From NCBI RefSeq assembly GCF_001625305.1, contig NW_017804076.1, positions 278,150 through 342,149 on the forward strand: 64,000 nucleotides of DNA, written 5' to 3'. The first letter of the stretch is position 1. Each line of letters begins with the position of its first letter. Under the pieces are notes generated by a model that did no database searches, was not told where the DNA came from, and worked only from the letters and a program-made list of their open reading frames with translations. The translations under genes and the position numbers were made by a program. Shown piece after piece: positions 61,308 through 64,000 of this stretch. This DNA comes from Branchiostoma belcheri. Its lineage: Eukaryota; Chordata; Leptocardii; Amphioxiformes; Branchiostomatidae.

Positions 61308-61420
61308 GGTCGAACAGCGCCTTCCCCACGGGCTGCTTTCCCCGCCCCTCGGGAAGTCCAGCCTCTCCCTTACCCTACACCTCGCACGCCAGGGCAGGTT
61401 CCAAGCTGTTGAGATCTCAG
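61300..61420 (+). CDS. First coding exon of an unrecognised gene (partial)
   Basis: ATG in a perfect TISU context (GAAGATGGCGGC) opens 40 codons, beginning MAAVEQRLPHGLLSPPLGKS and ending QGRFQAVEIS, then a good donor CTCAG|GTGAGG in phase 1. The exon is CpG-rich and lies head-to-head with SRI. No later exon was identified before the window ends. I do not recognise the protein; the open frame that continues past the donor to 61710 is probably chance in GC-rich DNA. Confidence 0.7.
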
Positions 61421-64000
61421 GTGAGGCGAAGATTTCTCCATGCGGTGCTTTAAAAGCGCCGATTCGGGGTGTTTTTGGCGAGGACTCCGTCCCTGCACAG
61501 AGTTGTTTTGCGTACAGCCATTTTGGCCCGTCCCGAAAGCGGGATTGTTTTTGTTCGGAAAATTATCCCCGCTTTTGCGGTTTCTCTTTGTCCCAGCGCG
61601 GAGCGTCTCCGAGCATTTTACCGCTCTACCCTGAATATGCATCGCTTGATCCCTTCCCAAACGTCGCTGGAATTCTAAAACCAATCTTGGGACCCAGCGG
61701 AAATAAGTAAAAAATTTATTTGGCGCCAGTGTGAGAGTGTATTCTGGTATGTTGTCTGGTTCAAAGTTGGCGAGTTTGGGTAAATTTTGGGCAGAGGAAA
61801 ATTATGCCTGACGTTTTGGTTATTTTTGCGTGATTGTTTACTGTTTGGGAGAAATTGTTGTTGACGCTGGTTGACTTTGTTTACCCTCTGAAGGGGTTTT
61901 GCGTGGCCAGAAGGGAGAGGTTGGTTGGTCCCCAGTGAGGGCTCATGTTGCTTGGGACTGGGAATAAACAAGGAAGGATTAAAGGGGGGAGGGTGAAAAT
62001 TTAAAACAAAACTTACAGCTTTAAAATAGATCATAAGAAGAAAATTACAAAGCTGAGCTTTTGAAAAGTACAACTTGGAGACAGGGAATGAATTGCATTT
62101 ATTGATAGAAGCAAGGTTAATAATTATTTCTGTTTTAGTATTCATATAATCTTCGTAACCCCCTCAACCCATATTAGTCTGTGCCTTATGGTTTCTGTAG
62201 AAAATGATAACTAGGCTTCATGAATTAGATTTTGCCCAGCTGTTGATTGAAGTGTAAAAACCCCGTCTTCAAGCTGGATTGTGTGATAATTTATGACATT
62301 TTGAGAAAAGCTACTGATTCAGACAATTGCATGTATTATTTGGAAGTCAGCCATATAACTGTGAAGATATTAATTAGAATTTAGAGATTAAAGAAGTAAC
62401 ATCGCGAACACCTTTAGACTAATTTTATTGAAAATGTATAATTCTTCATTACAGATAATGTTGTATATATATCACACTGACAAATTGAGACAACTTATAT
62501 TTTTCTGAACAAAAACAAAAAATAAGTCCTGTCTATCCGTTGTTTCCGAGACATTTTCAGCCAGATAAGAATCAGTCACTACTCAGCAAAGTCACTAATT
62601 TAGTATTCAAATCTCTGTACAGTGTACACCCACTGTCTGTCTGCTACAGCTTTGTCTGCCACCACCTAACACTACACAGGGCTCGAAATACTGTGTGCAT
62701 GTGCACCTTATTGCACCCAAATTTGGTTGTGCGCCCAGTCTTTCTCTGGGTGCACCAGTGCACATGTTTTTGTAGATTTACATTCTAGAGGTTAAATGTA
62801 TAGTAGTATATACAACATATTCTTAACATCTTAAGTGTCAGAAAAATAATGAAATCATTGTTATAGTACTTTTCTTTTGAAATTAAACATAATTAGTTGA
62901 CCTTCTACTTATTTTATTTCATATGGTGTACCCCCAAAAAAATTGTGCACCCAATTGTTTAGGTTGGGTGCACCAGTGCACCTTTTCCCAGAAATGAATT
63001 TCGAGCCCTGAACTACTAGTACCACACATCGTGTCAAGCTGAGCAACCCAGTTATGCACTTTCCCTTCTTTCATCCCAGGCACATTAATTACACTTCTCT
63101 GTAATGTGCCTCCTTTCATGCATGTGTTTGAGTTGGAGAAGGTAACACACGCATGCCGCACCCCCCTTGAGATTAGATTGCATACATGTATGTATGTATG
63201 TACTGCAAATGCATTTACTTTTGCTGTGAATGTTTTTTGCAGTGTTCTCTTATGTCTGAAACGTCTGACCGTTTCAAAAATCATATCCAGTTGCTTGATA
63301 TGTAACTGTTTTTTTTTTGGCATATCTTATTACCAGGATGTCTAACCTTCACCTTGAATGTATGTTCTCTTTTTTTTTGTAATTTCTGTTTTTCAATTAA
63401 AATTTGTAACTGCGTACTTTAAACAGGGCAATAAAAACTTTTCCCTCATCCTCATAGTCATACCCCGAAAGAAAACAGCCATAGAAGTAAATACATTTAC
63501 ATGCACGTGTGTATTCCTAACAATTTGTTTGTACAAGTGAAATGAGGAAAGTTACCTTGACAAAATCCTTTCCAATTTGGATGCAAATAATGTTTTGTTT
63601 TGTCCTGTTGAAATGTAGATTGCATACTGTATATTTTGAAAATTTCACAATGTTTTTTTATGAGATTGAGAATGAGAGGCAGACCACAACTCATTGCATC
63701 ATGGACTATTTGCTAGTCTTGTACCATTTTAGTTCTGCAACAGTTGTTTCAACCAAGGAGCTATTTGATTCATTTGGAAGATCCTAGTTGCAACAGCAAA
63801 CTCAAAGACATTGCAAACTCTTGATTTACACTGGGCGGCAACATCTAAGCCCTACAAACTTACGTGAAAAATTAATTTAATTTTACAGTGATGTAGATTG
63901 CCTGATCATGTTATGTTGGCTATAATCATATTTATCACCTGTTACAGTTATCAGCCTTTATCACATAATGTGCTTTTGGTAAAGGTATTACCACATTACA
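61421..64000. other. Intron 1 of the gene at 61300 (presumed)
   Basis: GC-rich to about 61680, then AT-rich with the hAT-like MITE at 62677. No second exon was recognised. Confidence 0.4.
62677..63010. mobile_element. hAT-like MITE with CAGGGCTCGAAAT ends
   Basis: A 334-bp element with ends CAGGGCTCGAAAT and AATTTCGAGCCCTG and inverted TGGGTGCACCAGTGCAC blocks inside. The flanks ACACTACA and AACTACTA are only similar, so the 8-bp duplication is presumed eroded. Confidence 0.7.

Noticed and set aside
61300-61710. 136-codon open frame starting at the same ATG as the first exon
   Set aside because: A strong donor at 61421 ends the exon; the rest reads as chance open frame in GC-rich DNA with no family likeness.
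61675-62145. 156-codon minus-strand open frame rich in N, Q and P
   Set aside because: Low-complexity translation of an AT-rich intron with no known domain.

Overview
The window is animal nuclear DNA: intron-rich, AT-rich between genes, and dense in small non-autonomous transposons. Gene content (a cordon-bleu family actin regulator, YAE1, and a sorcin-type penta-EF-hand protein, all close to vertebrate orthologues) together with the repeat landscape suggests an invertebrate deuterostome, most likely an amphioxus (Branchiostoma). The species is an inference. Positions 39198-40050 are an assembly gap.

Layout. (1) 1119-43721, minus strand: a COBL orthologue, rebuilt as ten coding exons whose splice phases all agree, giving a 634-residue model. 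The first coding exon lies 23 kb upstream of the second. (2) 43.7-48.75 kb: intergenic, with a hAT-type element and a CpG-rich stretch that probably holds promoters. (3) 48750-50650, plus strand: YAE1, three exons, 201 residues, with the GX3 repeat that defines the family. (4) 52872-60547, minus strand: a sorcin/grancalcin orthologue (SRI), eight exons, 192 residues, tail-to-tail with YAE1. (5) 61300 onward, plus strand: the first exon of an unrecognised gene, head-to-head with SRI across about 750 bp. It carries a perfect CRE and a perfect TISU/YY1-type start context.

The introns hold an archive of mobile DNA, much of it classifiable from target-site duplications read directly: a PIF/Harbinger-like MITE family (TAA/TTA; four copies), TTAA-type piggyBac-like MITEs with internal subrepeats (two copies with TTAA and one divergent), a TA-type element with a TTAA-type element nested inside it, a hAT-type element with a perfect 8-bp duplication, a short TAGCCTGG...CCAGGCTA family with 9-bp duplications, a Helitron-like head-to-tail array next to the gap, a tRNA-derived SINE, and several non-LTR retrotransposon fragments. 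One of these, with an open 366-codon reverse transcriptase reading frame and a 10-bp duplication, landed seven bases from an SRI 5' splice site. Two 442-bp arms of TTATGCATAA repeats lie in inverted orientation 8.4 kb apart inside one COBL intron.

The three recognised genes do not share a pathway: COBL acts on cortical actin, YAE1 on iron-sulfur loading of the ribosome-recycling ATPase ABCE1, and SRI on calcium signalling. Their proximity is of interest as conserved linkage, since the human orthologues are all on chromosome 7.
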